Below are positions 1 to 6,556 of a stretch of 6,556 nucleotides of DNA, in pieces. Position 1 is the first letter of the stretch; the number at the start of each line of letters is the position of its first letter. The stretch is from Kiritimatiellia bacterium. Lineage in GTDB: Bacteria; Verrucomicrobiota; Kiritimatiellia; RFP12; UBA1067. The stretch spans positions 1 to 6,556 of the forward strand of contig JAGCPM010000173.1 of the NCBI GenBank assembly GCA_017965685.1, read 5' to 3'. Made by a program: the position numbers and the translations under genes. The notes under the pieces are model-generated. The model was given only the letters and a program-made list of their open reading frames with translations. It was not told the DNA's origin and ran no database searches.

Positions 1-1112
1 GTCAATCGACACCTGGATCGGGAAGGAATGGGCTGGGCCGTTTCCGCCGCGGACGAGGAAGATGACATCCGCCTGATCAAGGCAATGGGCGCGGACCCTT
101 GCGCACGGCCCATTATCCGCAGTCGCGCCATGTCTACGACCTGTGCGACGAACTCGGGCTTGTGTGCTGGGTCGAGTATCCGAACGTCAACCGGTTGACG
201 TTCACGGACGAATACGAGTCGATCATGCGAACCCAGATCCGCGAGATGCTGGCCCAGCACCGGAATCATCCATGCGTGGCCATGTGGAGCATTTTCAACG
301 AGCTGTACAACGGCGAAGAGTGGATGAACGCCCATGCGGCGGAGGTCAACGCCATGATGTCGCGGACCCGCGACTACATCCATTCGATAGATCCTTCGCG
401 TCCCGTGGTTGGCGTGATGGGCGAGGCCGGACGCTGGCTGCTGAACGCCATACCGGACGAGTATGGACTGAATGTCTATCCGAAATGGTATTCGCGCCTG
501 TCGATGCGCGAGATGCTCGACTGGCTGATTGTCGATACGGGGCGCAAGACATTTGCCATCAGCGAATATGGCATCGGAGCGAGCGTCAGGCATCATGGCG
601 ATCCGCGCGAGAAGGGCTCTTCCAGGGAATTCCATCCCGAAGAGTTTCAGGCCTATATGATGCACGACAATCTCCTTGAGCTCCAGAAGGAGCCTCGCGT
701 CTGGGGAATGTATGTATGGGCCATGTTCGACTTTGCGGCGGACAATCGCCGCGAGGGCGACCGGTGCGGCATCAATGACAAGGGGCTTGTCACATACGAC
801 CACAAGACAAAGAAGGATGCGTTCTACCTTTATCTGGCGAATTGGACCAAGACTCCCGTTTTGCATCTGGTCGGGTCGCGCATGACAGAGACGGACCGCG
901 ACTCGATTTATGTCATGGGCTTCTCAAACGTCGGACCGGTGCGTCTGATGGTCAACGGGAAGGACTACGGCGTCCGCGAGCCTGATGCGGCCTGCGGTGT
1001 GGCGTGGGAGGATGTGCCGCTTTCGCTCGGAGTCAATCGCGTTTCCCTTGCGGCCGGAGGCTTGACATCAGAAGCGACATGGAATCGCATTAGAAAGGAA
1101 ACAATAAAATGA
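1..1112 (+). CDS. GH2 family glycoside hydrolase (beta-galactosidase/beta-glucuronidase-like), 5'-truncated and frameshifted
   Basis: Exo-acting beta-glycosidase of family GH2; the exact sugar (galactose, glucuronate or other) cannot be read from this fragment. The N-terminal sugar-binding and Ig-like domains lie outside the window. Frame 1 from base 1 reads VNRHLDREGMGWAV through IKAMGAD, the usual GH2 barrel entry. The match then jumps to frame 3 at about base 99 (LRTAHYPQSRHVYDLCDELG), so one base appears to be missing. The rest stays in frame to TGA at 1110-1112. The acid/base Glu is in WSIFNE (codon 300-302) and the nucleophile Glu in ISEYG (codon 564-566). Further GH2 hallmarks follow: VWAMFDFA and GINDKGLVTYDHKTKKDAFY. 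The last ~85 residues (PVLHLVGSRM to MVNGKDYG) look like a C-terminal beta-sandwich. Both catalytic residues are intact, so the gene is either a recent pseudogene or carries a sequencing error. No signal peptide can be judged. The stop overlaps the next start by ATGA. Confidence 0.9.
91..104 (+). other. Apparent one-base deletion (frameshift) in the GH2 gene
   Basis: Family GH2 proteins read here as G-A-(N/D)-T-(L/V)-R-(T/L)-A-H-Y-P. Frame 1 gives GAD up to base 96, and frame 3 gives L-R-T-A-H-Y-P from base 99. Only two bases (cc, 97-98) sit between them, where a codon such as ACC for Thr is expected. Without the missing base, frame 1 runs into a TGA at 196-198. The site is next to a short run of C, a common place for indel errors. 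Confidence 0.8.
1094..1100 (+). promoter_or_regulatory. Ribosome binding site for the SGNH hydrolase gene
   Basis: AAAGGAA lies inside the end of the GH2 gene, 8 bases before the ATG at 1109. It is the clearest Shine-Dalgarno-like site in the window and supports the ATGA-overlap start. Confidence 0.55.
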
Positions 1113-1837
1113 GCAGGAAATGGTTGTTGGCGATTGGCTTGGTTTGGGCGAGCGTGGCCTTCTCGGATGGTGTTCCGACGGCCTGTCAGCCCGTTATGCG
1201 TCCGGACAAACAGTGGTGGGCGTTGGCGCGCCATGTCGAAATCATCACGCGACTGGCCCAGGCCAAGACGAACAGCTACGACCTTGTCCTTGTCGGCGAT
1301 TCGATTACGCACCGCTGGGAACGGAAAGAGTGCGGGGCGGCGGTTTATCCGAAGCTCTTGTCCCGCTATGGTGTTTTGAATCTCGGATGCGGCGGTGATC
1401 AGACACAGCATGTCCTGTGGCGGTTTGAACACGGTGCGCTCGGCAGCGACTATCCCTACACGGCGAAGGTGTTCGCGGTCATGATCGGCGTCAACAACGG
1501 CGGGAAGGATCCGGAAGGGACGGTCGCTGGCGTCAAGAAGATAGTCGGCATGATCCGAGCGAAACATCCCGAGTCGAAGGTCCTGCTGATGGCCATTCTG
1601 CCGCACGGAAAGAACCCGCTGGGCGCCGTTTCCGCAAAAGTCATCAACCCGATGCTGAAGGCGTTCGCGGCGGAAAACGGCTGCGCGTGGCTTGACATGG
1701 GCGAAAAGTTTCTTGACGAAAACGGCGAGATAAAGCCAGGACTCATGATGCCCGACGACCTGCATCCCATCGCCGGCGGCTACGAAATCTGGCTTTCCGA
1801 GATGTGTCCCGTAGTTGACAGGCTGCTGTCTGAATGA
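1109..1837 (+). CDS. Exported SGNH/GDSL-type hydrolase (PAF-acetylhydrolase-like esterase)
   Basis: A 242-residue protein of about the usual size for a single SGNH domain. Residues 1-19 (MSRKWLLAIGLVWASVAFS) form a typical signal peptide: Arg-Lys, a hydrophobic core, then a small-residue cleavage site. The four SGNH blocks are present: GDSITHRW with nucleophile Ser65 (codon 1301-1303), NLGCGGD with Gly93 as the oxyanion residue, GVNN with Asn129/130 (the common form is GTNN), and PDDLHP with Asp216 and His219 as the rest of the triad. The closest remembered relatives are the PAF-acetylhydrolase beta/gamma-like proteins common in polysaccharide-degradation clusters, where they are thought to remove acetyl or other ester groups from glycans. 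Deacetylation as the role here is inferred from the neighbours; no substrate can be read from the sequence. It starts in the overlap with the GH2 stop, after an AAAGGAA site, and is followed by a 28-base gap. Confidence 0.92.
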   Translation: MSRKWLLAIGLVWASVAFSDGVPTACQPVMRPDKQWWALARHVEIITRLAQAKTNSYDLVLVGDSITHRWERKECGAAVYPKLLSRYGVLNLGCGGDQTQHVLWRFEHGALGSDYPYTAKVFAVMIGVNNGGKDPEGTVAGVKKIVGMIRAKHPESKVLLMAILPHGKNPLGAVSAKVINPMLKAFAAENGCAWLDMGEKFLDENGEIKPGLMMPDDLHPIAGGYEIWLSEMCPVVDRLLSE

Positions 1838-1865
1838 TGTCTGGTGTAAGGTCTGGGGTACTGGA

Positions 1866-4307
1866 ATGATCAAGGTCTTTTTAGCCTGCCTATGTGCCTT
1901 GGGGATATCTCTCGGATGGGCATCTAATATCGTCCTGCCGGAAAAGTACGCACGGGATCCAGGCGCTGAGTTTGCGATTGTCTTCGTGACGGATCTCGCT
2001 GAGCCGACGGAGGCTCTGCGCGCTTTCGCCGACGAGTACCAGGACGCGGTGCTGGTCTGCGCGAAGGGGGCCGACCGCGACCGACTGCTTGCTGATGTAT
2101 GCGACCGTTATCGCGTCTACCGCTTCCCGCGCGGACGGATTGACCTCACGTCGTCCGACCTAGCGAAGCCGGGTGCGAAGGCTGCGCTTGCGAACTACGT
2201 CCGGTGGGGGCGATATGAGCCCGAAACGCCGGTGCTGACGCGCTACGGCGCACGCGTCTATCGGGAAAAGCGTGGTGCGGGCGATCAGCCCACGCTGGAT
2301 ATTCCGGAGCCGTGGCGGCTCGTAGACGGCGACGACGGCGCGACGGGTTGCGACAGCAGGCTCTGCTATTTCACGATCGAGGCGGATGGCGATTCCCTGC
2401 CGCCGCCAACTGTGGCAATTAACTGGCCGGGCGTCGGCATTTCATCTGTCGACGGCGCGACGAACGTCTCGTTTTCGGTTGACGGGCTTTCGCTCGTGCC
2501 GACAGGGCAATCCGGCGGCACGAACTACTTGACGACGGTTCAAGAAGGCTCGATCGAGCTTGCGCTCCACCATCATGTCGAAGGCGCGCAACACGGTCCC
2601 TACGCCGGACGGCCATTGCCTTGGGCAAAGATCCGCGCGAGCGACAACTGGCGCGCGGCCTGCCGCGAACTCTTCCGTCTGGCCGGACTCGCCGATCCGG
2701 AGGCGACGGACGGTGCGAGCATAAAGCTATACGGCTTTGACTCGAACTTTCCGAACCGCCACGTGGACTATCCCGAGCACTTCCATGTCATGCTCGAGTG
2801 GGACGACTGGCGGAAGAACAACGTCGGACACTACACGCTGGACGAGAAAGGGCTTATTCTCGGCAACAATTTCCTCGTCTGCGGCGAAATCGCCGGCGGT
2901 CTTCCAGGCGGTTACTATCCGCAGAAGCCTGGCGAAACGACGCAGTATGTCGGCCCGTCCGGCAAGCCGCTCTTCTCACTGGAGATGCTTGATGGCGGGA
3001 CTGGACTCGTCCTGCGCAAGCCCGGTTCGGACGCCGTCTGGCGCATGTCGTCCGACCGGCCTTCGGAATACATCGCACTGTCCGTCCGCGAAAGAGACGG
3101 CGCGGAATGGACGGGAATCGGCCGCGTGTCGGTCACCGACGATACTGAGTCGGGACGCTACGAGATCCGCCGTGAGAGTGCCAGATCTGTTGCGACGCAG
3201 GTATTCCTTTATGAGCGTGATACTGGGGCGCTGAAGGATGTGTCTTCGTCCGGAATTTCTCTTTTGCTCCCGCAGGAGGGCGAGACAGTGTCGCTGTTGA
3301 CAGAAGGGCAGAGGGAGTATCTGTCGACTCCGACGGCAAAACGCGTCGAAAATTTCGACGACCCCTTGGTCCGGGCGAGACTAGCAAGCATAGATTGGAA
3401 TCCCGCGCCGGTCGTGTTCGCGTGGGACGGCGTTGACTGGGATGCGAATCCCGGGGTGCTTGAGATACGCCGCGAATCCGACGGCCGGATCGTCCGCCGC
3501 GAAGACGTGTCGCCGCGGACGCGGAACGTCTTTCCGGTGTACAACCTCGAAAGCGGCACCGCCTATTCGTGGCGGGTCAACGTCGCCGGAAACGTTTCGC
3601 CGTGGGGACATTTCAGAACGGAACCAGGGCCACGGCTACTGTCGGTCGAAGGCGTGCCGAATTTCCGCGATCTGGGCGGCCGCATCGGGTTTGGCGGGCG
3701 CAGAGTCCGGCAGGGCTTGATCTACCGCAGCGGTTGCGCTAACCGCACTTCGACGGCAACCGCCTTTCCCGGCGCGCCGATGATCACGGAGAAGGGGCGC
3801 AATACCGCAACCGGACAGCTCGGCATCAAGACCGATCTTGATTTGCGGGGCGAAAAGGAGTGCAAGGGCCTTCAGGCGTCGCCGTTCGGCTCTTCCGTGA
3901 AATGGGAGCACGTTCCTTCTGGCTGCTACCATTGGATGACCAATTCGTTCGAGAAGGACGCCGTCGCGAAGTGCTTCCGCACCGTAAACGACCCGGATAA
4001 CCTTCCGCTTGTGTTCCACAGCATTTCCGGACAGGACCGCACGGGGACGCTCGCCTTCATCCTGAATGCGCTGCTGGGCGTTTCCGAGCCGGACCTTTCG
4101 CTGGACTGGGAAACGTCCGTGTTCTTCAATCCGGCGACCGGCTGGTTCAGCAGAAAACTCCGCTACGAAGTGATGCTCAGGATGTTCGACGAGGCTTTTG
4201 AAGGTGCGACTCTGCAGAACAAGGTTGAGCAATATGTCCTTTCGTGCGGGGTGACGAAAGAAGAGATCGAGGCCTTCCGGAAGAGAATGCTGTGCGAAAC
4301 GAAATGA
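1866..4307 (+). CDS. Exported multidomain protein with Fn3-like domain and C-terminal tyrosine/dual-specificity phosphatase-like domain (nucleophile Cys replaced by Ser)
   Basis: An 813-residue protein. ATG 1866 is chosen because a signal peptide (MIKVFLACLCALGISLGWAS, cleavage near 20) begins exactly there; the frame is open further up to a TTG at 1815, but that would overlap the SGNH gene and bury the signal. Residues ~30-130 look alpha/beta. Residues ~165-450 are beta-rich, unassigned, with a His-rich part (H235-237, H299, H305, H307). Residues ~515-586 resemble a fibronectin-III domain (AYSWRVNVAGNVSPWGHF). Residues ~591-813 match the bacterial Tyr_phosphatase3 type: NFRDLGG (599-605), IYRSG (619-623), DLRGEKE (659-665), then the P-loop HSISGQDRTG (718-727). 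The family motif is HCxxGxxRTG, so the catalytic Cys is Ser719 (AGC, 4020-4022) while His, Gly, Arg725, Thr and Gly are kept. By family chemistry this should abolish phosphatase activity; it may be a binding protein. The only upstream purine-rich run is a weak GGGG at 1855-1858. It ends in an ATGA overlap with the next gene. Confidence 0.85.
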   Translation: MIKVFLACLCALGISLGWASNIVLPEKYARDPGAEFAIVFVTDLAEPTEALRAFADEYQDAVLVCAKGADRDRLLADVCDRYRVYRFPRGRIDLTSSDLAKPGAKAALANYVRWGRYEPETPVLTRYGARVYREKRGAGDQPTLDIPEPWRLVDGDDGATGCDSRLCYFTIEADGDSLPPPTVAINWPGVGISSVDGATNVSFSVDGLSLVPTGQSGGTNYLTTVQEGSIELALHHHVEGAQHGPYAGRPLPWAKIRASDNWRAACRELFRLAGLADPEATDGASIKLYGFDSNFPNRHVDYPEHFHVMLEWDDWRKNNVGHYTLDEKGLILGNNFLVCGEIAGGLPGGYYPQKPGETTQYVGPSGKPLFSLEMLDGGTGLVLRKPGSDAVWRMSSDRPSEYIALSVRERDGAEWTGIGRVSVTDDTESGRYEIRRESARSVATQVFLYERDTGALKDVSSSGISLLLPQEGETVSLLTEGQREYLSTPTAKRVENFDDPLVRARLASIDWNPAPVVFAWDGVDWDANPGVLEIRRESDGRIVRREDVSPRTRNVFPVYNLESGTAYSWRVNVAGNVSPWGHFRTEPGPRLLSVEGVPNFRDLGGRIGFGGRRVRQGLIYRSGCANRTSTATAFPGAPMITEKGRNTATGQLGIKTDLDLRGEKECKGLQASPFGSSVKWEHVPSGCYHWMTNSFEKDAVAKCFRTVNDPDNLPLVFHSISGQDRTGTLAFILNALLGVSEPDLSLDWETSVFFNPATGWFSRKLRYEVMLRMFDEAFEGATLQNKVEQYVLSCGVTKEEIEAFRKRMLCETK

Positions 4308-6556
4308 GCATGAAGAGCGAAAAGAAGATGATCATCCTGGCGGCGTTGCTGGCCTTGGCCAGCGTTGGCGGTGTTGGCAGTCCCGCCGGAGGCGGGGGCG
4401 AAGTCCGCAATTTCTTGAACATCGTTAATTTCGTGCGGGGCTGCGAACCGCGCGACGACGCCAACCGCGACCATCTCGACGAGCCGCTCCGCGAGGAGAT
4501 CGCGCGCAACACGAAGTACGGCTTCAAGAATACGATCCTCCTGCAGTACGACGCGCTGCTGCGTGACGATCTCGTCGCACTCGCGAAGACTGCGCAACAA
4601 GACCGCACGGAGTACGGCGTGTGGGTGGAGATGTGTCGCCAGCTTGTCGAGACATGCGGCATCGAATGGAAGAGCCGCAACGGCTGGGACTGGGACTGGT
4701 TCGTGAAGCCCGGTTTCCTGATGGCCTACGCGCCGGACGAGCGCGAGCGCATCTGCGACGAGCTCTTCCGCCTCTTCAAGATCCGCTTCGGAGACTATCC
4801 GAAGACGATGGGAAGCTGGCTCCTGGACGCCCATTCGATGGACTATGTCCAGCGCAAGTATGGCGTTAAGGCGTTCCTCATCTGCCGGGAACAGGACGCG
4901 ACCGACGCCTATACTCTCAACGGCGGGTACTTCAACGGCGCGTACTATCCTTCGAAGAAGAACGCCCTGTCGGCGGCGGTGGATATGAAGAACGCGGTCC
5001 GCGCGCCCGTCTTCCGCATGCTCACGCCCGATCCGATCTACAACTACGGCACGTATGCGAACGCCGGCTTCAACAGCTTTGCGGCAGCAGGCTGTCCGAC
5101 GATGGAGCCAGTCGGCAATCCGGACGTGCCCTGGTACTTCAGGCTTTACGGCGAGCCGGTTGCGCCGCTCAACCTCAGTTACATGCAGACAGGACAGGAG
5201 AACAGCTTCTTCTGGAGCCGCATCCACAAGAGCCTGGACGAGCAGCTGGCGATGGCGGCGAAGTACGCGGCCGAGGGGAAGATCGCGGTCGAGACAGTGT
5301 CCGAGACGGCGGAGCGCTTCATGCGCGACCACCCGGCGAACTGTCCGCAGACCCAGATCGCCCTTGTGGACCGAACGGGCGCAGCCCGCCAGAGCGTCTG
5401 GTACAACTCGCGGCGCTACCGGGCGAACCTGCTGCTCGAGTTCGGCATGTTGCGCTTCCGCGACATCCACGCGATGGACGACGACGACGAGGAGGACTGG
5501 CTGCGCCGGGCGTGTCCCGACTGGCACGCCGAATACCACACTCCATTCGTCGTGGACGAGAAGCGCCTGCCGACATCGGGGCTTGTCATATCCGGTATCT
5601 ACACGAATCTCGTCTGCACTGGCGACGGACGGACCACGTTGCGCGTCCGGGCCGTGCGTCCGGACGGTTCTTTTGCGACGATTGACTTTTTCGAAGGGCG
5701 GCTGGCCGTCGAGGGGGCGGAGCTTTCCTGCCGCAACGCGAAGGCGAAGGAGCTCCTGTCCGCATTTTCGGCGGGACCCGGCGTCTACGATTTCACGCGT
5801 CCGCGCCTGCGCGATCCCCTCTTTGAGGCGGGCTGGATCGGAGATGGCGAGCCAGACCGCGAGGAGGAGACGTTCTACGGCGAGGATCCGGCATCTGAGT
5901 TCAATGCGACGTTCGTGCTGCCGGAGGGTGCCGATGAGACGACGGTTACGATTGCCTGCGCCGGCTACTATGCGCTCTCGCTCAATGACCGTCCGTCAGG
6001 CGTGTCGGCGACTTCGCTGATGCCGCTGTGGAGTCCGTTCGACCGGACCGTCTACGCGGATTCTTTCACGGCGCGGGTGTCGTCCGGCGAACTTAAGCCG
6101 CATCCGGCGACGACCGTCGTAACGGTCACTCTCGGGAACGGCTTCTACAACCTGCCGCCGCTCAGATTCTGGGGCTCAAAGTGCTTCCGCGACGCGCTGG
6201 CGCACGGCAGGCCGTGCTTCAAGCTGGTCATAGACGGAGCGAAGGAGCCGCTCGAATGGAAACGCCGCAAGACGAACGTGATCCGCGACTGCGTCTATAC
6301 CGGTGCGGAGGTCGATGCGACGCGCTCCATAGACACTGCATGGATGCCTGCGTCCAGCGTATTAGGTCCTCGCGGCGCCATCGTCCCGCGCGTGGCGCCG
6401 CCGGTCGTCTACAAAGGAGCGGTCGATACCCGGAGCGTCAGTACGCTTGCTGACGGATCGTACATCGTCGACTTCGGCGAAAACCTGAGCGGCGTGCCGG
6501 TCTTCGAGTTCCGGGACGAGCCGCGCGGAAACAGGATAGAAATCGTCTACGGCGAA
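4304..6556 (+). CDS. Exported GH78-type alpha-L-rhamnosidase with a large unassigned N-terminal domain, 3'-truncated
   Basis: One frame is open without a stop from ATG 4304 to the window edge (751 codons), so the C-terminus is missing. A second ATG at 4310 is an equally possible start. Residues 1-26 look like a signal peptide (KSEKK, then IILAALLALASVGGVG). Residues ~38-415 form a conserved-looking domain I cannot assign with certainty. Landmarks are NFVRGCEPRDD (42-52), LLQYDALL, GWDWDW (127-132), SWLLDAH (171-177), LNGGYFNGAYYPSKKN, VFRMLTPDPIYNYG and GQENSFFW (297-304); the pattern recalls (beta/alpha)-barrel carbohydrate-active domains, possibly NodB-like (weak). Residues ~415-520 are beta-rich. 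From ~525 the sequence matches the Bac_rhamnosid_N module (NATFVLP, AGYYALSLND, LMPLWSPFDRTVY, LGNGFYN at 610-616) and then the next beta-sandwich (YIVDFGENLSGVPVFEF, 721-737), as in GH78. The catalytic domain should follow outside the window. The ATGA overlap with the gene before suggests coupled translation. Likely role: release of alpha-L-rhamnose outside the cytoplasm. Confidence 0.87.
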   Translation, partial: MSMKSEKKMIILAALLALASVGGVGSPAGGGGEVRNFLNIVNFVRGCEPRDDANRDHLDEPLREEIARNTKYGFKNTILLQYDALLRDDLVALAKTAQQDRTEYGVWVEMCRQLVETCGIEWKSRNGWDWDWFVKPGFLMAYAPDERERICDELFRLFKIRFGDYPKTMGSWLLDAHSMDYVQRKYGVKAFLICREQDATDAYTLNGGYFNGAYYPSKKNALSAAVDMKNAVRAPVFRMLTPDPIYNYGTYANAGFNSFAAAGCPTMEPVGNPDVPWYFRLYGEPVAPLNLSYMQTGQENSFFWSRIHKSLDEQLAMAAKYAAEGKIAVETVSETAERFMRDHPANCPQTQIALVDRTGAARQSVWYNSRRYRANLLLEFGMLRFRDIHAMDDDDEEDWLRRACPDWHAEYHTPFVVDEKRLPTSGLVISGIYTNLVCTGDGRTTLRVRAVRPDGSFATIDFFEGRLAVEGAELSCRNAKAKELLSAFSAGPGVYDFTRPRLRDPLFEAGWIGDGEPDREEETFYGEDPASEFNATFVLPEGADETTVTIACAGYYALSLNDRPSGVSATSLMPLWSPFDRTVYADSFTARVSSGELKPHPATTVVTVTLGNGFYNLPPLRFWGSKCFRDALAHGRPCFKLVIDGAKEPLEWKRRKTNVIRDCVYTGAEVDATRSIDTAWMPASSVLGPRGAIVPRVAPPVVYKGAVDTRSVSTLADGSYIVDFGENLSGVPVFEFRDEPRGNRIEIVYGE

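Noticed and set aside
1815..1865. Upstream TTG start for the phosphatase-like protein
   Set aside because: It would overlap the SGNH gene and add 17 residues in front of a signal peptide that starts cleanly at ATG 1866.
1838..1865. Possible promoter or terminator in the 28-base gap between the SGNH and phosphatase-like genes
   Set aside because: Too short for both, with no hairpin followed by a T run and no convincing -35/-10 pair.
965..1873. Minus-strand open frame of 302 codons opposite the SGNH hydrolase
   Set aside because: No signal peptide or family motif. The opposite strand carries all four SGNH blocks.
4163..5539. Long minus-strand open frame of 458 codons opposite the 3' end of the phosphatase-like gene and the rhamnosidase gene
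   Set aside because: It is low in sequence character (runs of Arg, Val, Ala, Leu, His), has no recognisable domain, and is fully antisense to two genes with clear domain matches and signal peptides. It reflects the strong GC bias at third codon positions.
5055..6020. Plus-strand open frame of 321 codons inside the rhamnosidase gene
   Set aside because: An Arg/Ser/Thr-rich translation typical of an out-of-frame reading of GC-rich DNA. The rhamnosidase frame through the same bases has recognisable GH78 modules.
1..6556. CRISPR arrays, insertion sequences, tRNA/rRNA genes or long repeats
   Set aside because: None seen by eye on either strand. The window is almost fully coding and short in-frame similarities are codon-usage effects.

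Overview
The window reads as a fragment of a carbohydrate-degradation gene cluster from a GC-rich, gut- or sediment-type bacterium. All four genes lie on the + strand. The lineage guess is inference only: a GH2 enzyme, an SGNH esterase, a phosphatase-like fusion and a rhamnosidase, three of them starting with a visible signal peptide, fit polysaccharide specialists such as Verrucomicrobiota (Kiritimatiellae or Lentisphaeria-like). There is no rRNA, tRNA or housekeeping marker to confirm it.

Layout. (1) Positions 1-1112 hold the C-terminal part of a GH2 beta-galactosidase/beta-glucuronidase-like enzyme. It is cut by the left edge and interrupted by an apparent one-base deletion near 97. (2) Positions 1109-1837 encode a small exported SGNH/GDSL hydrolase, overlapping gene 1 by ATGA. 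(3) Positions 1866-4307 encode an exported 813-residue protein: an unassigned N-terminal half, a fibronectin-III-like domain and a C-terminal tyrosine/dual-specificity-phosphatase-type domain whose nucleophilic Cys is replaced by Ser. (4) From 4304 to the right edge there is an uninterrupted 751-codon reading frame, again joined by an ATGA overlap. It encodes a secreted protein with a conserved unassigned N-terminal domain followed by the N-terminal beta-sandwich modules of a GH78 alpha-L-rhamnosidase. The catalytic barrel would lie beyond the window.

The two ATGA junctions and one 28-base gap leave no room for internal promoters or terminators, so the four genes probably form one transcript started upstream of the window. 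Together they suggest exported or periplasmic attack on a rhamnose-containing, possibly esterified polysaccharide: GH78 removing rhamnose, GH2 removing beta-linked galactose or glucuronic acid, and the SGNH enzyme removing ester groups. The role of the phosphatase-like protein is unknown. The points most worth a second look are its Cys-to-Ser P-loop, the two unassigned domains, the domain fusion in gene 4, and the GH2 frameshift.
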